Shown here piece after piece: positions 29,836 through 38,973 of a stretch of DNA of 64,000 nucleotides. The stretch comes from Methylorubrum populi. Lineage in GTDB: Bacteria; Pseudomonadota; Alphaproteobacteria; Rhizobiales; Beijerinckiaceae. The stretch is taken from the NCBI RefSeq assembly GCF_002355515.1, contig NZ_AP014809.1, positions 3,124,501 through 3,188,500 of the forward strand, read 5' to 3'. Position numbers and translations under genes: made by a program. How positions within the stretch are numbered: position 1 is the first letter of the stretch; each line of letters opens with the position of its first letter. The notes under the pieces were generated by a model. The model searched no databases and was not told where the DNA came from. It was given only the letters and a program-made list of their open reading frames with translations.

Positions 29836-31361
29836 TGAGCATCGTCGCCCGGAGCCCTGCCGACCGGGTGATCGTGGTCGGCGCCGGGGTGGCGGGGCTC
29901 GCCACCGCCCTGCGGCTCGCGCCGCGACCGGTCACCCTCATCACCGCCGCGCCACTCGGGACGGGTACGGCCACGGGCTGGGCCCAGGGCGGCATCGCCG
30001 CCGCGATGGGCTTGGACGATGCGCCGTCGCTGCACGCGGAGGATACGCTCGCCGCGGGCGCCGGGCTGACCGAACGGGACGTGGCGCTTCGCGTCGCGGA
30101 AGCTGGGCCTGCTCTCATCGATTGGCTCGTCGCCCTCGGCACCGGTTTCGATCGCGAGCCGGACGGCGCGCTGGCGCTCGGGCTGGAGGCTGCCCACAGC
30201 CGCCGCCGCATCGTCCGGGCGCGAGGCGACTCGACCGGTCGGACCATGCTCGACGCGCTCGTGCGCGCCGCCCAGGCGACCCCGTCGATCGAGACCCTCG
30301 TCGCCGGCCTTCACGGATTGATGCAGGATGCCGATGGCCGCGTGCGCGGCGTCGTGTGCGAGCGGGACGGCGTCGCCTTCCGCCTGCCCGCCCGCGCGGT
30401 CGTGCTGGCGACCGGCGGCGTCGGGGCGCTCTACGCCTCGACCACCAATCCGCGCGGCGCCCTCGGGCGCGGCCTGCTTGCCGGCGCACGGGCTGGCGCC
30501 GCCTTGCGCGATCTCGAATTTGTGCAGTTCCACCCCACCGCCATCGCTGCGGGCCGCGATCCGATGCCGCTCGCCACCGAGGCCCTGCGCGGTGAGGGTG
30601 CGACGCTGATCGACGAGTCCGGCGCGCCCGTGATGGCCGGCATCGAAGGCGGCGACCTCGCCCCGCGCGACGTCGTGGCACGCGGCATCTTCCAGGCGCT
30701 CGCCCGCGGCCGCACCGTCTATCTCGATGCCCGCGGTGCTCTCGGCGAGAGCATGTCCCGGCGCTTCCCCACGGTCGCCGCGCTCTGCGCCGAGGCCGGC
30801 ATCGATCCTGCGCTGCAGCCGATCCCGGTTCGACCGGCGGCACACTACCACATGGGCGGCATCCTCGTGGACGAGGCCGGCCGCAGCACCGTCCCCGGTC
30901 TCTGGGCCTGCGGCGAGGTCTCCTCGACCGGGCTGCACGGCGCCAACCGTCTCGCCAGCAATTCGCTCCTCGAAGCCCTGGCCTTCGCGCCCCGCATCGC
31001 CGAGTCGATCGGAGACGCACCCGCTTCTGCCGGTGCCGACCGTCCGGTGCCGCTGCCGGAGATCCGGACGGAGGACGCCGCGGTGCTGAGCGGGATCCGC
31101 GGCATCATGGAACGCTGCGTCGGCGTGGTGCGCGACGAGGCGAGCCTGTCACGGGCCGTAGCGCGGCTCACCGATCTGTCCGAGAGCGGCTCCGATTCGG
31201 CCGCCACCGGCCTGATGATCGCCCGCGCCGCACGCGCCCGATGCGAGAGCCGCGGCGCACATTGGCGAAGCGATTTCCCTGGCCAGCTTCCGGCCCGGCA
31301 CTCCGTAGTCACGCCCGCGGCGGCGGACGCTCCCGCGCTTCAGGAACTCACCGATGCCTGA
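29835..31361 (+). CDS. nadB: L-aspartate oxidase
   Basis: NadB is the flavoenzyme that oxidises L-aspartate to iminoaspartate, the NadA substrate. The 508-residue product has an N-terminal FAD fold (VVGAGVAGLATALRL), GWAQGGIAAAMG, the active-site loop EFVQFHPTAI and HYHMGGILVDEAGRS. The SNSLLEALAFAPRIAE segment and C-terminal helical domain complete the succinate dehydrogenase-like architecture. The ATG overlaps the nadA stop (TGATG), and the end overlaps nadC by eight bases. Confidence 0.95.
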   Translation: MSIVARSPADRVIVVGAGVAGLATALRLAPRPVTLITAAPLGTGTATGWAQGGIAAAMGLDDAPSLHAEDTLAAGAGLTERDVALRVAEAGPALIDWLVALGTGFDREPDGALALGLEAAHSRRRIVRARGDSTGRTMLDALVRAAQATPSIETLVAGLHGLMQDADGRVRGVVCERDGVAFRLPARAVVLATGGVGALYASTTNPRGALGRGLLAGARAGAALRDLEFVQFHPTAIAAGRDPMPLATEALRGEGATLIDESGAPVMAGIEGGDLAPRDVVARGIFQALARGRTVYLDARGALGESMSRRFPTVAALCAEAGIDPALQPIPVRPAAHYHMGGILVDEAGRSTVPGLWACGEVSSTGLHGANRLASNSLLEALAFAPRIAESIGDAPASAGADRPVPLPEIRTEDAAVLSGIRGIMERCVGVVRDEASLSRAVARLTDLSESGSDSAATGLMIARAARARCESRGAHWRSDFPGQLPARHSVVTPAAADAPALQELTDA

Positions 31362-32214
31362 CGACGTCCTGCTGCCGCTGCCGCGCCTCCTCGTGGAGCC
31401 GGTGGTGCGGGCAGCCCTCCTCGAAGATCTCGGACGGGCCGGCGATATCACCACGGACGCCATCGTCCCGGCGGGCGAGCGCATGGAGGCTGTCATCGCC
31501 TCCAGGCAGGATGGGGTGATCGCCGGCACGGATGCCGCCGCCATCGCGTTCGCGCTGATCGACCCGAGTCTGTCGGTCGCGGTCGAGCGGCCCGATGGAA
31601 CCCGGGTCGCGCCGGGCGACACGGTGATCCGCCTGTCCGGCCCGGCTCGCGCCGTGCTGACCGCCGAGCGCGTCGCCCTCAACCTGCTCTGCCGCCTGAG
31701 CGGCGTGGCCACGGCGACGGCCTCCCTGGTCGAGGCGGCGCGGCCGCACGGCAAGGCGCGGATCGTCTGCACCCGCAAGACCACCCCGGGCCTGCGGGCG
31801 CTGGAGAAGCACGCCGTGCGCGCGGGCGGCGGTTCGAATCACCGTTTCGGCCTCGACGACGCGGTGCTGATCAAGGACAACCACGTCGCGGTGGCGGGCG
31901 GCATCATCCCGGCCATCGAGCGGGCGCGGGCGAGAACCGGTCACCTCGTAAAGATCGAAGTCGAGGTCGATACGCTGGCGCAGCTGGAAGAGGCGCTTTC
32001 GGTCGGTGCCGACGCGGTGCTGCTCGACAATATGAGCCCTGATACCCTGCGTCAGGCCGTAGCGATGGTCGATGGTCGCGCCGTCACCGAGGCCTCGGGC
32101 CGGATCAATCGGGAGACCGTCGGCGCGGTCGCGGCATCGGGCGTCGATCTGATCTCGGTCGGCTGGATCACCCATAGTTCGGCGATTATCGATCTGGGTC
32201 TCGACGCGGCTTAG
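31354..32214 (+). CDS. nadC: Nicotinate-nucleotide pyrophosphorylase (carboxylating)
   Basis: NadC converts quinolinate and phosphoribosyl pyrophosphate to nicotinate mononucleotide with release of CO2. The 286-residue product shows the family motifs ALLEDLGRAGDITTDA, RIVCTRKTTPGLRALEK, RAGGGSNHRFGLDDAVLIKDNH and EVEVDTLAQLEEAL. It overlaps the nadB end by eight bases. It closes the nadABC operon, so all three steps from aspartate to NaMN are under one promoter. Confidence 0.96.
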   Translation: MPDDVLLPLPRLLVEPVVRAALLEDLGRAGDITTDAIVPAGERMEAVIASRQDGVIAGTDAAAIAFALIDPSLSVAVERPDGTRVAPGDTVIRLSGPARAVLTAERVALNLLCRLSGVATATASLVEAARPHGKARIVCTRKTTPGLRALEKHAVRAGGGSNHRFGLDDAVLIKDNHVAVAGGIIPAIERARARTGHLVKIEVEVDTLAQLEEALSVGADAVLLDNMSPDTLRQAVAMVDGRAVTEASGRINRETVGAVAASGVDLISVGWITHSSAIIDLGLDAA

Positions 32215-32722
32215 CGGCTGTCGGGCGTCGAGTGCGTCCGCCTCCGGTGGTGCCGGAGCGCCTGCCCATCCCATCACCGCTTCCTCCTCGGCGACGGAAA
32301 GGTCGGCCGCTGCGAAGCGCATTCGGGCGGTCCCGCTCGCTTCGGTCCGTTACAACGGCCGTGCGAGGATGCCTCGCGGAATGGGCGTCGGCGCCTGTCG
32401 AGACCCGTCTGGCCCGTGGTCTGCGGGGCGTCCACGCCGTCCGAGATCGTCGCCGTAGGCACCTGCGTCCCCATCAGGTCGCTTCACCCGGTCCTGCCCA
32501 CGGCTGAGGGGGGGGTCCATCCGACGACGATGATCCTTGTGCTCACGGCCAAGCTGCCACAGTGTGGCCACGTAGTCACGAACACGGCCGAAGCGGTACC
32601 GCACCGCAAATCAAGCTTGGCTTTGGACGGCGAGCGTTTACGCGTTGGCGAGGGTCCGCACGGCATCGTGCGGCGGTTCTTCCACCGCGTCCCCTGTTCT
32701 TCGCCTGCCCCGAGAGGCCCTG
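32215..32722. other. Intergenic stretch without convincing gene
   Basis: Frames occur on both strands in these 508 bases but none combines a ribosome binding site with natural composition. A minus-strand frame beginning MRYRFGRVRDYVATLWQL near 32604 looks slightly protein-like but is not identifiable. The L,D-transpeptidase promoter presumably lies at the right end. Confidence 0.4.
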
Positions 32723-33400
32723 ATGCGCCGTTTCGTCGTTGCCCTGGGCGGGCTTGCCTGCGCGACGGTCGCGCTGGCAAGCCCCGCTGCTGCCTATGAG
32801 ATCGACCCGCTTACCCGTCAGCCTCTGAGCGACGTCCTGACGGTGCGCGTTCGCCCGCAGAACGCGCTGCCGACGGCCAATGCGGCCCTGCCGGCCGACG
32901 TCCCCGGCACGCCGGGCGCGGCGGCAGATCCGCTCGCCTCCGCGGTACCGCAGATGACGGCGATCCCGCGCCAGACGGTGCCCTATTCCGGCCCCTACAC
33001 GCCCGGCACCATCGTGGTCTCGACCACCGAGCGTCGGCTCTACCTCATCCAGCCCGGTGGCGAGGCCCTCCGTTACGGCGTCGGCGTCGGCCGGCCCGGT
33101 TTTACCTGGGGCGGCAGCCAGACCGTTACGATGAAGCGTGAATGGCCGGATTGGCGCCCGCCGGCCGAAATGCTGCGCCGCCGCCCCGATCTGCCGCGCT
33201 ACATGAAGGGCGGCATCGAGAATCCGCTCGGCGCCCGCGCCATGTATCTCGGCAACACGATCTACCGCATCCACGGCTCCAACGAGCCGGAAACGATCGG
33301 GACTGCCGTCTCCTCGGGCTGCATCCGCATGACCAACGAGGACGTGACGGACCTCTACAGCCGCGTGAAGGTCGGCGCCCGGGTCGTCGTCCAGCGCTGA
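32723..33400 (+). CDS. L,D-transpeptidase (YkuD domain), exported
   Basis: The enzyme makes 3-3 cross-links in peptidoglycan or attaches proteins to it. The 225-residue product has a signal peptide (MRRFVVALGGLACATVALASPAAA) and a C-terminal YkuD domain. The catalytic motif is intact: HGSNEPETIG and SSGCIRMTNEDV, with Cys as nucleophile. The start at 32723 is chosen because it begins the signal peptide; the longer frame from 32645 is not plausible. A very strong terminator follows. Confidence 0.92.
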   Translation: MRRFVVALGGLACATVALASPAAAYEIDPLTRQPLSDVLTVRVRPQNALPTANAALPADVPGTPGAAADPLASAVPQMTAIPRQTVPYSGPYTPGTIVVSTTERRLYLIQPGGEALRYGVGVGRPGFTWGGSQTVTMKREWPDWRPPAEMLRRRPDLPRYMKGGIENPLGARAMYLGNTIYRIHGSNEPETIGTAVSSGCIRMTNEDVTDLYSRVKVGARVVVQR

Positions 33401-33420
33401 TCGTTTCGACGACGCGCAAC

Positions 33421-33456
33421 GAGAAGGGCCGGCAGGAATGCCGGCCCTTCTCGTTT
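33421..33456 (+). terminator. Rho-independent terminator after the L,D-transpeptidase
   Basis: A perfect 14-bp stem (GAGAAGGGCCGGCA / TGCCGGCCCTTCTC) with a GGAA loop is followed by GTTTT. It may also serve the convergent small gene on the other strand. Confidence 0.9.
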
Positions 33457-33480
33457 TGCTCGGGTTGAAGGAGGCTTGCG

Positions 33481-33618
33481 TCAGCCGATCAGAAGCAGGC
33501 TGAGCACGATGGCGGCGGCACCGCCGGCAACGGCGAGGCCCAGGATGACGACGCTGCTGAGTTGATCGACCGTGTTCACGTCCTGGCCGATGCGGTGCTG
33601 GGTGTCGGTGGCCGCCAT
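33481..33618 (-). CDS. Small single-pass membrane protein (45 residues)
   Basis: The product has a polar N-terminus (MAATDTQHRIGQDVNTVDQL) and a C-terminal hydrophobic helix ending LLLIG at the very end. GGAAAG precedes the ATG. Tail-anchored architecture suggests it associates with the membrane after translation. A longer frame to 33681 is possible. No family is recognised. Confidence 0.5.
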   Translation of the reverse strand: MAATDTQHRIGQDVNTVDQLSSVVILGLAVAGGAAAIVLSLLLIG

Positions 33619-33780
33619 GCGCTGCTTTCCGCTCGTTCCGTTGATCTCGCACGGCAACGGCGGTGCGAGCGGATGGTTCAATGCCGAACGGTCGCAGGTC
33701 GTCCTCCCGGAGCGGGCGGACCGGGCTGCGGAACCTGCATCCGAGCAACCGGTTGGCTCCGCTCAACAGGGAGAGCAGCC

Positions 33781-34023
33781 ATGGTCGATGCCAGCCAGAT
33801 CCGCGAGCACGCCACCGTCCTCGGTTCGGACGGCGGACATGTCGGAACGGTCGATCACGTCGCGAAGGGCGAGATCAAGCTGACGAAGAGCGATTCCGAC
33901 GCCGGCGGCCTTCACCACTACATCCCGCTCGATTTCGTCATCGCCGTCGAGGGCGATCAGGTCCGGCTCAACCGGAGCGCCGACGAGGTGAAGCGGGAGT
34001 GGAGCACGTCTGGCGCCGCGTGA
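33781..34023 (+). CDS. DUF2171 domain-containing protein
   Basis: The 80-residue protein matches the DUF2171 pattern: MVDASQIREHATVLGSDGGHVGTVDHV, KLTKSDSDAGGLHHYIPLDFV and a terminal REW. This small beta-rich fold is related to PRC-barrel-like proteins, and its function is not established. GGGAG lies upstream of the ATG. It is followed by a short acidic, proline-rich protein in the same direction. Confidence 0.8.
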   Translation: MVDASQIREHATVLGSDGGHVGTVDHVAKGEIKLTKSDSDAGGLHHYIPLDFVIAVEGDQVRLNRSADEVKREWSTSGAA

Positions 34024-34134
34024 CGCGAAGATCCGCCGTCCTCCGAACCGCTCGGAAAACACCTCATCTCGGATTTTGCAACGTCGGGCAGGCGCATGGA
34101 TGCGCAGGCCGAAGAGTCATCGTGGGAGAACGCC

Positions 34135-34293
34135 GTGACGGGACAGAGTGAGCGGCCGCAATCCGAGGCCGAACCGAAGCCGAAAGAGGATTCGCCCTCT
34201 CCGCCTCAGCCGCCGGCCGGAAATCCTCCGGTGCCCCAGCCGGATGCGATTCCCGACGAGGACCTCGACCAAGTCGAGGAGCAGCCGAGCTAG
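34135..34293 (+). CDS. Small acidic proline-rich hypothetical protein
   Basis: The 52-residue product is rich in Pro, Glu, Ser and Gln (for example PSPPQPPAGNPPVPQP) and should be disordered. The GTG at 34135 is chosen because GGGAGAA lies eight bases upstream; an ATG at 34096 would add 13 residues. No function can be assigned. Confidence 0.45.
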   Translation: MTGQSERPQSEAEPKPKEDSPSPPQPPAGNPPVPQPDAIPDEDLDQVEEQPS

Positions 34294-34341
34294 AACGGCC
34301 CGCGGGTCGTCGCGAGGACGACCCGCGCCGGTTCGCGGCGC

Positions 34342-34767
34342 TCAGTGGCAGCCGCAGCTTCCGCTGCCGCAGCCGCCGCCATGGCTGCCTTTGGCCGGAG
34401 CGCTTGCGGCGCGGTCGCGCGAGAGACCGCGCTCCTCCAACTCGCGCAGATAGGTCGACCAGCGGTTCCGGTACTCCCGGCCGAGGTCGAACAGATAGTC
34501 CCAGCCGTAGATGCCGGTGTCGTGCATGTCGTCGAAGAACAGCTTCACGGCATAGTTGCCGACCGGCTCCACCGAGAGGATTGCGACGTCGCGCTTGCCG
34601 CCCAGGACCTTGCGTTCCGCCGGAGAATGGCCTTGAACCTCCGCGGAAGGACTCGAAACGCGCAAGTATTCGGCGGGCAGTTCGAAGCGACCGCCCCCGT
34701 CGAAAGCCACGGTCAGGATGCGCTTGTCGCCGGACAAGCGGATTTCAGTGGGCCAGCGCTCACTCAT
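34342..34767 (-). CDS. DUF971 domain protein with Gly/Cys/His-rich tail
   Basis: The 141-residue protein contains the DUF971 domain, which also forms the N-terminal domain of gamma-butyrobetaine hydroxylases: WPTEIRLSGDKRILTVAFDGG, LPAEYLRVSSPSAEVQGH and GNYAVKLFFDDMHDTGIYGWDYL. It ends with an unusual tail, GGGCGSGSCGCH, that looks like a metal-binding extension. DUF971 proteins are often linked to iron-sulfur cluster or cofactor assembly; here the gene is divergent from moaA. Confidence 0.85.
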   Translation of the reverse strand: MSERWPTEIRLSGDKRILTVAFDGGGRFELPAEYLRVSSPSAEVQGHSPAERKVLGGKRDVAILSVEPVGNYAVKLFFDDMHDTGIYGWDYLFDLGREYRNRWSTYLRELEERGLSRDRAASAPAKGSHGGGCGSGSCGCH

Positions 34768-34910
34768 GACGATCCGTTCCACGCTCTCATGCCGGCGTTG
34801 CATGCATGTGCTTGCCGGAAAATGCCACCGCCCTCATATGGATGGCGATGTTGGATCTGTCAGCCGACAAAACCGCCAAGGCCGGTCACGAGTCGAGTTC
34901 AGAGGCGCGC

Positions 34911-35945
34911 ATGTGGGGTCCCGCTGAAGACGCGCCTGCGCCTGTGCGCCCTGCGCCGCTGATCGACCCGTTCCAGCGGGCGATCACCTATCTGCGCATC
35001 TCGGTGACGGATCGCTGCGATTTCCGCTGTGCCTATTGCATGGCGGAGGACATGCAGTTCCTGCCCAAGCGCGATCTGTTGACCCTTGAAGAGCTCGACC
35101 GGCTCTGCGGCGTCTTCATCGATCGCGGCGTGCGCAAGCTTCGGATCACCGGTGGCGAGCCGCTGGTCCGCCGCGACATCATGCATCTGTTCCGCCGGCT
35201 GTCGCGCCACCTCAAGAGCGGCGCGCTCGACGAATTGACGCTGACGACCAACGGCTCGCAACTCGCCCGCTTCGCGCCCGAGTTGGCCGATCTCGGCGTG
35301 CGCCGGATCAACGTCTCGCTCGACACGCTCGACCCGCAAAAGTTCCGCGAGATCACCCGGCGCGGCGACCTGTCGGTCGTGCTCGCCGGCATCGAGGCGG
35401 CGCGGGCTGCCGGGATCAAGGTCAAGATCAACGCGGTGGCGCTGAAGGGCGTCAACGAGGACGAGATCGCCGACATGATCGCCTGGGCCCACGGCCTCGG
35501 CATGGACATGACGCTGATCGAGGTGATGCCGCTCGGTGAGATCGAGGGCGACCGTACTGACCAGTTTCTGCCGCTCTCGGTCGCGCGCGAGCGCCTGGAG
35601 CAACGTTACACACTGACCCCGCTGCCGGACCGCACCGGCGGCCCGGCCCGCTACGTGCGGATCGAGGAGACTGGCGGCCGACTCGGCTTCATCACGCCGC
35701 TGACGCATAATTTCTGCGAGAGCTGCAACCGCGTGCGGCTGACCTGCACCGGCAAGCTCTACATGTGCCTTGGACAGGAGGATGCGGCCGATCTGCGCGC
35801 CGCCCTGCGCGCCTCGCCCGACGACGCCCTGGTGACGCAGGCCGTCGTCGAGGCGATCTCGCGCAAGCCCAAGGGCCACGACTTCGTCATCGAACGCGCC
35901 CGCCCGGCGGCCGTGCCGCGGCACATGAGCGTGACCGGCGGCTGA
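34911..35945 (+). CDS. moaA: GTP 3',8-cyclase MoaA (molybdenum cofactor synthesis)
   Basis: MoaA is a radical-SAM enzyme that starts molybdenum cofactor synthesis from GTP. The 344-residue product has the N-terminal cluster motif [19 protein letters not shown], and the C-terminal cluster [18 protein letters not shown]. It ends with the essential Gly-Gly (SVTGG). The ATG at 34911 gives the usual length and has AGAGG upstream; in-frame starts at 34806 and 34842 would add non-conserved residues. No other moa, mob or moe gene is adjacent. Confidence 0.95.
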   Translation: MWGPAEDAPAPVRPAPLIDPFQRAITYLRISVTDRCDFRCAYCMAEDMQFLPKRDLLTLEELDRLCGVFIDRGVRKLRITGGEPLVRRDIMHLFRRLSRHLKSGALDELTLTTNGSQLARFAPELADLGVRRINVSLDTLDPQKFREITRRGDLSVVLAGIEAARAAGIKVKINAVALKGVNEDEIADMIAWAHGLGMDMTLIEVMPLGEIEGDRTDQFLPLSVARERLEQRYTLTPLPDRTGGPARYVRIEETGGRLGFITPLTHNFCESCNRVRLTCTGKLYMCLGQEDAADLRAALRASPDDALVTQAVVEAISRKPKGHDFVIERARPAAVPRHMSVTGG

Positions 35946-35951
35946 CCGGTC

Positions 35952-36872
35952 TCACCCCGCGACCGGGACCAGCGTGTCCCGGATGTCCGGATCGGCGAGC
36001 CAGTTCTGGACGCGATCGCAGTGCCCGGGGATTTTCGGCGTGTGCGCGTAGATCGCCAGCGACCCCTCCACCATCGCCCGCAGCTCGATGCAGCGGCCGG
36101 CATCTACCAGGAAGTTCAGCCCACCGAGCGGCAGCTTGAAGGTCGTGCTGCCGGCGACGCCCAGCCGCGCTGCGATCTCCGGATAGACCGGCCAGACGCA
36201 TCCGCCGAGCGGATCGGGCAGGTAATCTTCGCATGCCGCCGTCCGGGCGGGAATCCCGGCGCGGTGGAGCGCGTCGCGGGCGAGATCCGCGAGCACGAAA
36301 AGCTTCGGATGATTGATCGTGTGCATGAAGCAGCCGCGACGCATCCAGCCGGCGAACAGGCGGTCGAGATTGCAGCCGTGAGCGTGGCTCATCGCCAGCA
36401 GGGCGTCGCGATTCGCGAACCAGCCCTCGAGGTAGCCGACCCGCGAAAACACCTCGGCTCGGAACAGCGAGACGATCTCGTCGACCGAGAAGCCGCGGGC
36501 GAAACCGTAGACGACCAGCGCCGAGTGGTAATCGCCCATCGGCGAACCGAACAGGCCGGTCTTGTGGCTGATATAGACGATGTCCGGGTGGAAGGCCGGG
36601 AAGACGATCGACGGGACGGGCACGACGAACCGGGCAGTCTCGAGGACCCGTGCGGGCGTCACATCTCCGAACGGGCCGGCCTCGAACGGAAAGCACACGG
36701 TCAGGTCGGCGTTTCTCACCGCGTCGAGCAACCGCCGGGGGCTCGAGTCGAACTGCGAGAAGGTAGCCGGCTCTACCGACGCGATCTCAGCATCCTGCGC
36801 AAGGAACCCCACACACCCCGCGAGGACGGCGACTTGGCAGTTGTTGCCGAGGACGACGATTCGCCTAGCCAC
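35952..36872 (-). CDS. WcbI-family polysaccharide biosynthesis protein
   Basis: WcbI-type proteins are thought to modify capsular polysaccharides, perhaps as acetyltransferases. The 306-residue protein shows the N-terminal glycine motif VVLGNNCQVAVLAG and the later FMHTINHPKLFVLADLAR. The GTG at 36872 has GGAGG eight bases upstream. The first 100 bases lie inside the end of the upstream GSCFA gene in another frame. It is co-directional with that gene and probably co-translated. Confidence 0.8.
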   Translation of the reverse strand: MARRIVVLGNNCQVAVLAGCVGFLAQDAEIASVEPATFSQFDSSPRRLLDAVRNADLTVCFPFEAGPFGDVTPARVLETARFVVPVPSIVFPAFHPDIVYISHKTGLFGSPMGDYHSALVVYGFARGFSVDEIVSLFRAEVFSRVGYLEGWFANRDALLAMSHAHGCNLDRLFAGWMRRGCFMHTINHPKLFVLADLARDALHRAGIPARTAACEDYLPDPLGGCVWPVYPEIAARLGVAGSTTFKLPLGGLNFLVDAGRCIELRAMVEGSLAIYAHTPKIPGHCDRVQNWLADPDIRDTLVPVAG

Positions 36873-37969
36873 GGACGCGTGCCTCCGGCTGCCAGCAATT
36901 CCTCGTCGCAGACCACGGCCGCCTGCTGGGCGAACTCCCGGCGCGCCTCGTGCAGGCTGCGGCTGGAGGCGGGGAGGCCGTCCCGGTCCCCGCCCTCGGT
37001 GAGATGGCGGAAGAAGACCCGCATGACATGATCGACACCGTCCTTGCTGACGGACCTGAGATCGCTCTCGAGATAGCGGAAGGCTCCCTCGGGCGAGGTG
37101 ATGATCTCGTAGGAGGGGAAGTAGAGCGTGTCGTCGCGTGTGTCGGCCAGACGCTGCGCGGCGACCCGGAGCACCGCCTTGCTGTGGACGGTCGATTGCA
37201 GAACGTGGCGTCCCTCATAGGTCGCCACCAGCGGCACCGGCGAGACGGTCAGGATCAGGCGCGCCCGCGGATTGACCGCCTTCAAGGCATCGGCGAAGGC
37301 GGCGAGATCCGCGATCACCTCCTCGACCGGCTGATTTCGGAAGGCGTAAGCCCCCGGATCGAAGGTGCCGGCGGCCACACCCGGACAGAGCGGGAATGCC
37401 GCACCGTCGGCCTCCGCCTGCCATCCCTCGGTCAGTCCGAGAGTGAAGACGAAGACGTCGAGGCTTTCGAAAAGTTGACGCACGCGGGCGAAATGCTCTT
37501 GCCGCTCCGCCTCGACGTCGTCCGGGCTCGCGAAGCCCGCCGGCTCGATGCGCGGCCGGAACGGGTCGGCGAAGCGTCCGTCCCGCCGCTCCCACGCCGT
37601 ATCAGCAGGCGTGAAGCGGCCGTACGCGCGTTCAATCAGCTGCAGGAGTTGGCGCGCGGTGTAGACATTGCCGTAGCGCGCCGAGAACAGGCGGTAGCCG
37701 CGGCTGCGGGCCTCGTCCGGCGGCACGCCCGCGGGTGCGTCTTCGGTGACCAGATAATGGTAGCCGCTGGCCTGGAGTCGGTCGGCGATGTGCTGGGCGA
37801 AGCAGCTTCCCGCCGTCGCGATCCGGGTCTGCCGCGTCAGCCGGAAACCCTCCGGCACCGACGGGCCCGTCATCGGATCGAGGGCGAACAGGGGTAGTGA
37901 GCCGACGGAGCGATCCCAGAAGGCGTGGTCGGCAAGACCGGAATAGGGATTTCGGGTGCGGTCCTGCAT
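36773..37969 (-). CDS. GSCFA domain-containing protein
   Basis: The 398-residue protein carries the family motif AGSCFAQHIADRL near residue 53 and the SPVPLVATYEG segment, consistent with the GSCFA family, whose fold resembles SGNH/GDSL hydrolases. Its Ser in GSCFA is the likely nucleophile. The start at 37969 (MQDRTRNPYSGL) is chosen over 38008. The last 33 residues overlap the WcbI-family gene and turn Ser/Arg-rich, as expected of a tail read through another gene's coding sequence. Confidence 0.85.
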   Translation of the reverse strand: MQDRTRNPYSGLADHAFWDRSVGSLPLFALDPMTGPSVPEGFRLTRQTRIATAGSCFAQHIADRLQASGYHYLVTEDAPAGVPPDEARSRGYRLFSARYGNVYTARQLLQLIERAYGRFTPADTAWERRDGRFADPFRPRIEPAGFASPDDVEAERQEHFARVRQLFESLDVFVFTLGLTEGWQAEADGAAFPLCPGVAAGTFDPGAYAFRNQPVEEVIADLAAFADALKAVNPRARLILTVSPVPLVATYEGRHVLQSTVHSKAVLRVAAQRLADTRDDTLYFPSYEIITSPEGAFRYLESDLRSVSKDGVDHVMRVFFRHLTEGGDRDGLPASSRSLHEARREFAQQAAVVCDEELLAAGGTRPWLGESSSSATTAKSPSSRGVWGSLRRMLRSRR

Positions 37970-38106
37970 CGCTCGGCGGAGCCTAGCCGACCGGCTACCC
38001 AGCGGCAACGGCCATCCCCAGCGCTGACCATCTTGGTATTTTGAATGTCGCGCGCTCGGGGCTAGAGCACGGAACGAGACGATCCGATACCGGAGACACC
38101 AATCCC

Positions 38107-38973
38107 ATGGCGAAAGTCGCGTTCCTGGGCCTCGGCGTAATGGGCTCGCCGATGGCGGGGCACCTCGCGAAGAAGGGCCACGACGTTACCGTCTTCAACC
38201 GCACCGGCGCCAAGGCGGAGGCCTGGGTCGCGGCCAATGGTGGCCGGGCCGCCGCGACGCCGCGCGAGGCGGCAGCCGGATGCGCCATCGTCTTCGCCTG
38301 CGTCGGCAACGACGACGACCTGCGCTCGGTGGTGCTCGGTGACGACGGCGCCTTTGCCGGGATGGAGAAGGGTGCGGTCTTCGTCGATCACACGACCGCC
38401 TCGGCCGAGGTCGCCCGCGAACTCTCTGCCGCCGCCGATGCGGCCGGCTTGCGCTTCGTCGATGCACCCGTCTCCGGCGGTCAGGCGGGCGCGGAGAACG
38501 GTGTGCTCACCGTGATGTGCGGCGGCGACGAGGGGGCCTATGCCGAGGTCGAACCCGTCATCATGGCCTACGCCAAGTCCTGCCGTCTGCTAGGGCCGTC
38601 GGGCTCGGGCCAGCTCACCAAGATGGTCAATCAGATCGCCATTGCCGGGCTGGTGCAGGGCCTGTCCGAGGCGATCCACTTCGCCAAGCGCGCCGGTCTG
38701 GATGTGGAGACCGTGCTCGACGTGATCTCGAAGGGCGCGGCCGGCTCCTGGCAGATGGAGAATCGCGGCCGCACCATGAATGCGGACAAGTTCGATTTCG
38801 GCTTTGCCGTGGAGTGGATGCGCAAGGATCTCGGCATCCTGCTCGCCGAGTCCCGTCGCAACGGCGCCCGCCTGCCGGTCACGGCGCTGGTCGATCAGTT
38901 CTACGCCGAGGTCGAGGCCATGGGCGGCAAGCGCTGGGACACCTCTTCCCTCATCGCCCGGCTGGAGCGCTGA
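38107..38973 (+). CDS. 3-hydroxyisobutyrate dehydrogenase family oxidoreductase
   Basis: The 288-residue NAD(P)-dependent beta-hydroxyacid dehydrogenase has an N-terminal Rossmann motif (VAFLGLGVMGSPMAGHL), the substrate motif FVDAPVSGGQAGAENG, GSGQLTKMVNQ with the catalytic Lys, and GSWQMENRG. The exact substrate (3-hydroxyisobutyrate, tartronate semialdehyde or glyoxylate) cannot be decided. The ATG at 38107 begins the conserved core; the longer frame from 38041 is unlikely. Its end overlaps the convergent miaA by 23 bases. Confidence 0.9.
   Translation: MAKVAFLGLGVMGSPMAGHLAKKGHDVTVFNRTGAKAEAWVAANGGRAAATPREAAAGCAIVFACVGNDDDLRSVVLGDDGAFAGMEKGAVFVDHTTASAEVARELSAAADAAGLRFVDAPVSGGQAGAENGVLTVMCGGDEGAYAEVEPVIMAYAKSCRLLGPSGSGQLTKMVNQIAIAGLVQGLSEAIHFAKRAGLDVETVLDVISKGAAGSWQMENRGRTMNADKFDFGFAVEWMRKDLGILLAESRRNGARLPVTALVDQFYAEVEAMGGKRWDTSSLIARLER

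Noticed and set aside
32350..32604. 84-codon minus-strand frame between nadC and the L,D-transpeptidase
   Set aside because: The N-terminus looks slightly protein-like but the rest is Arg/Asp/Gly-rich and no start signal is present.
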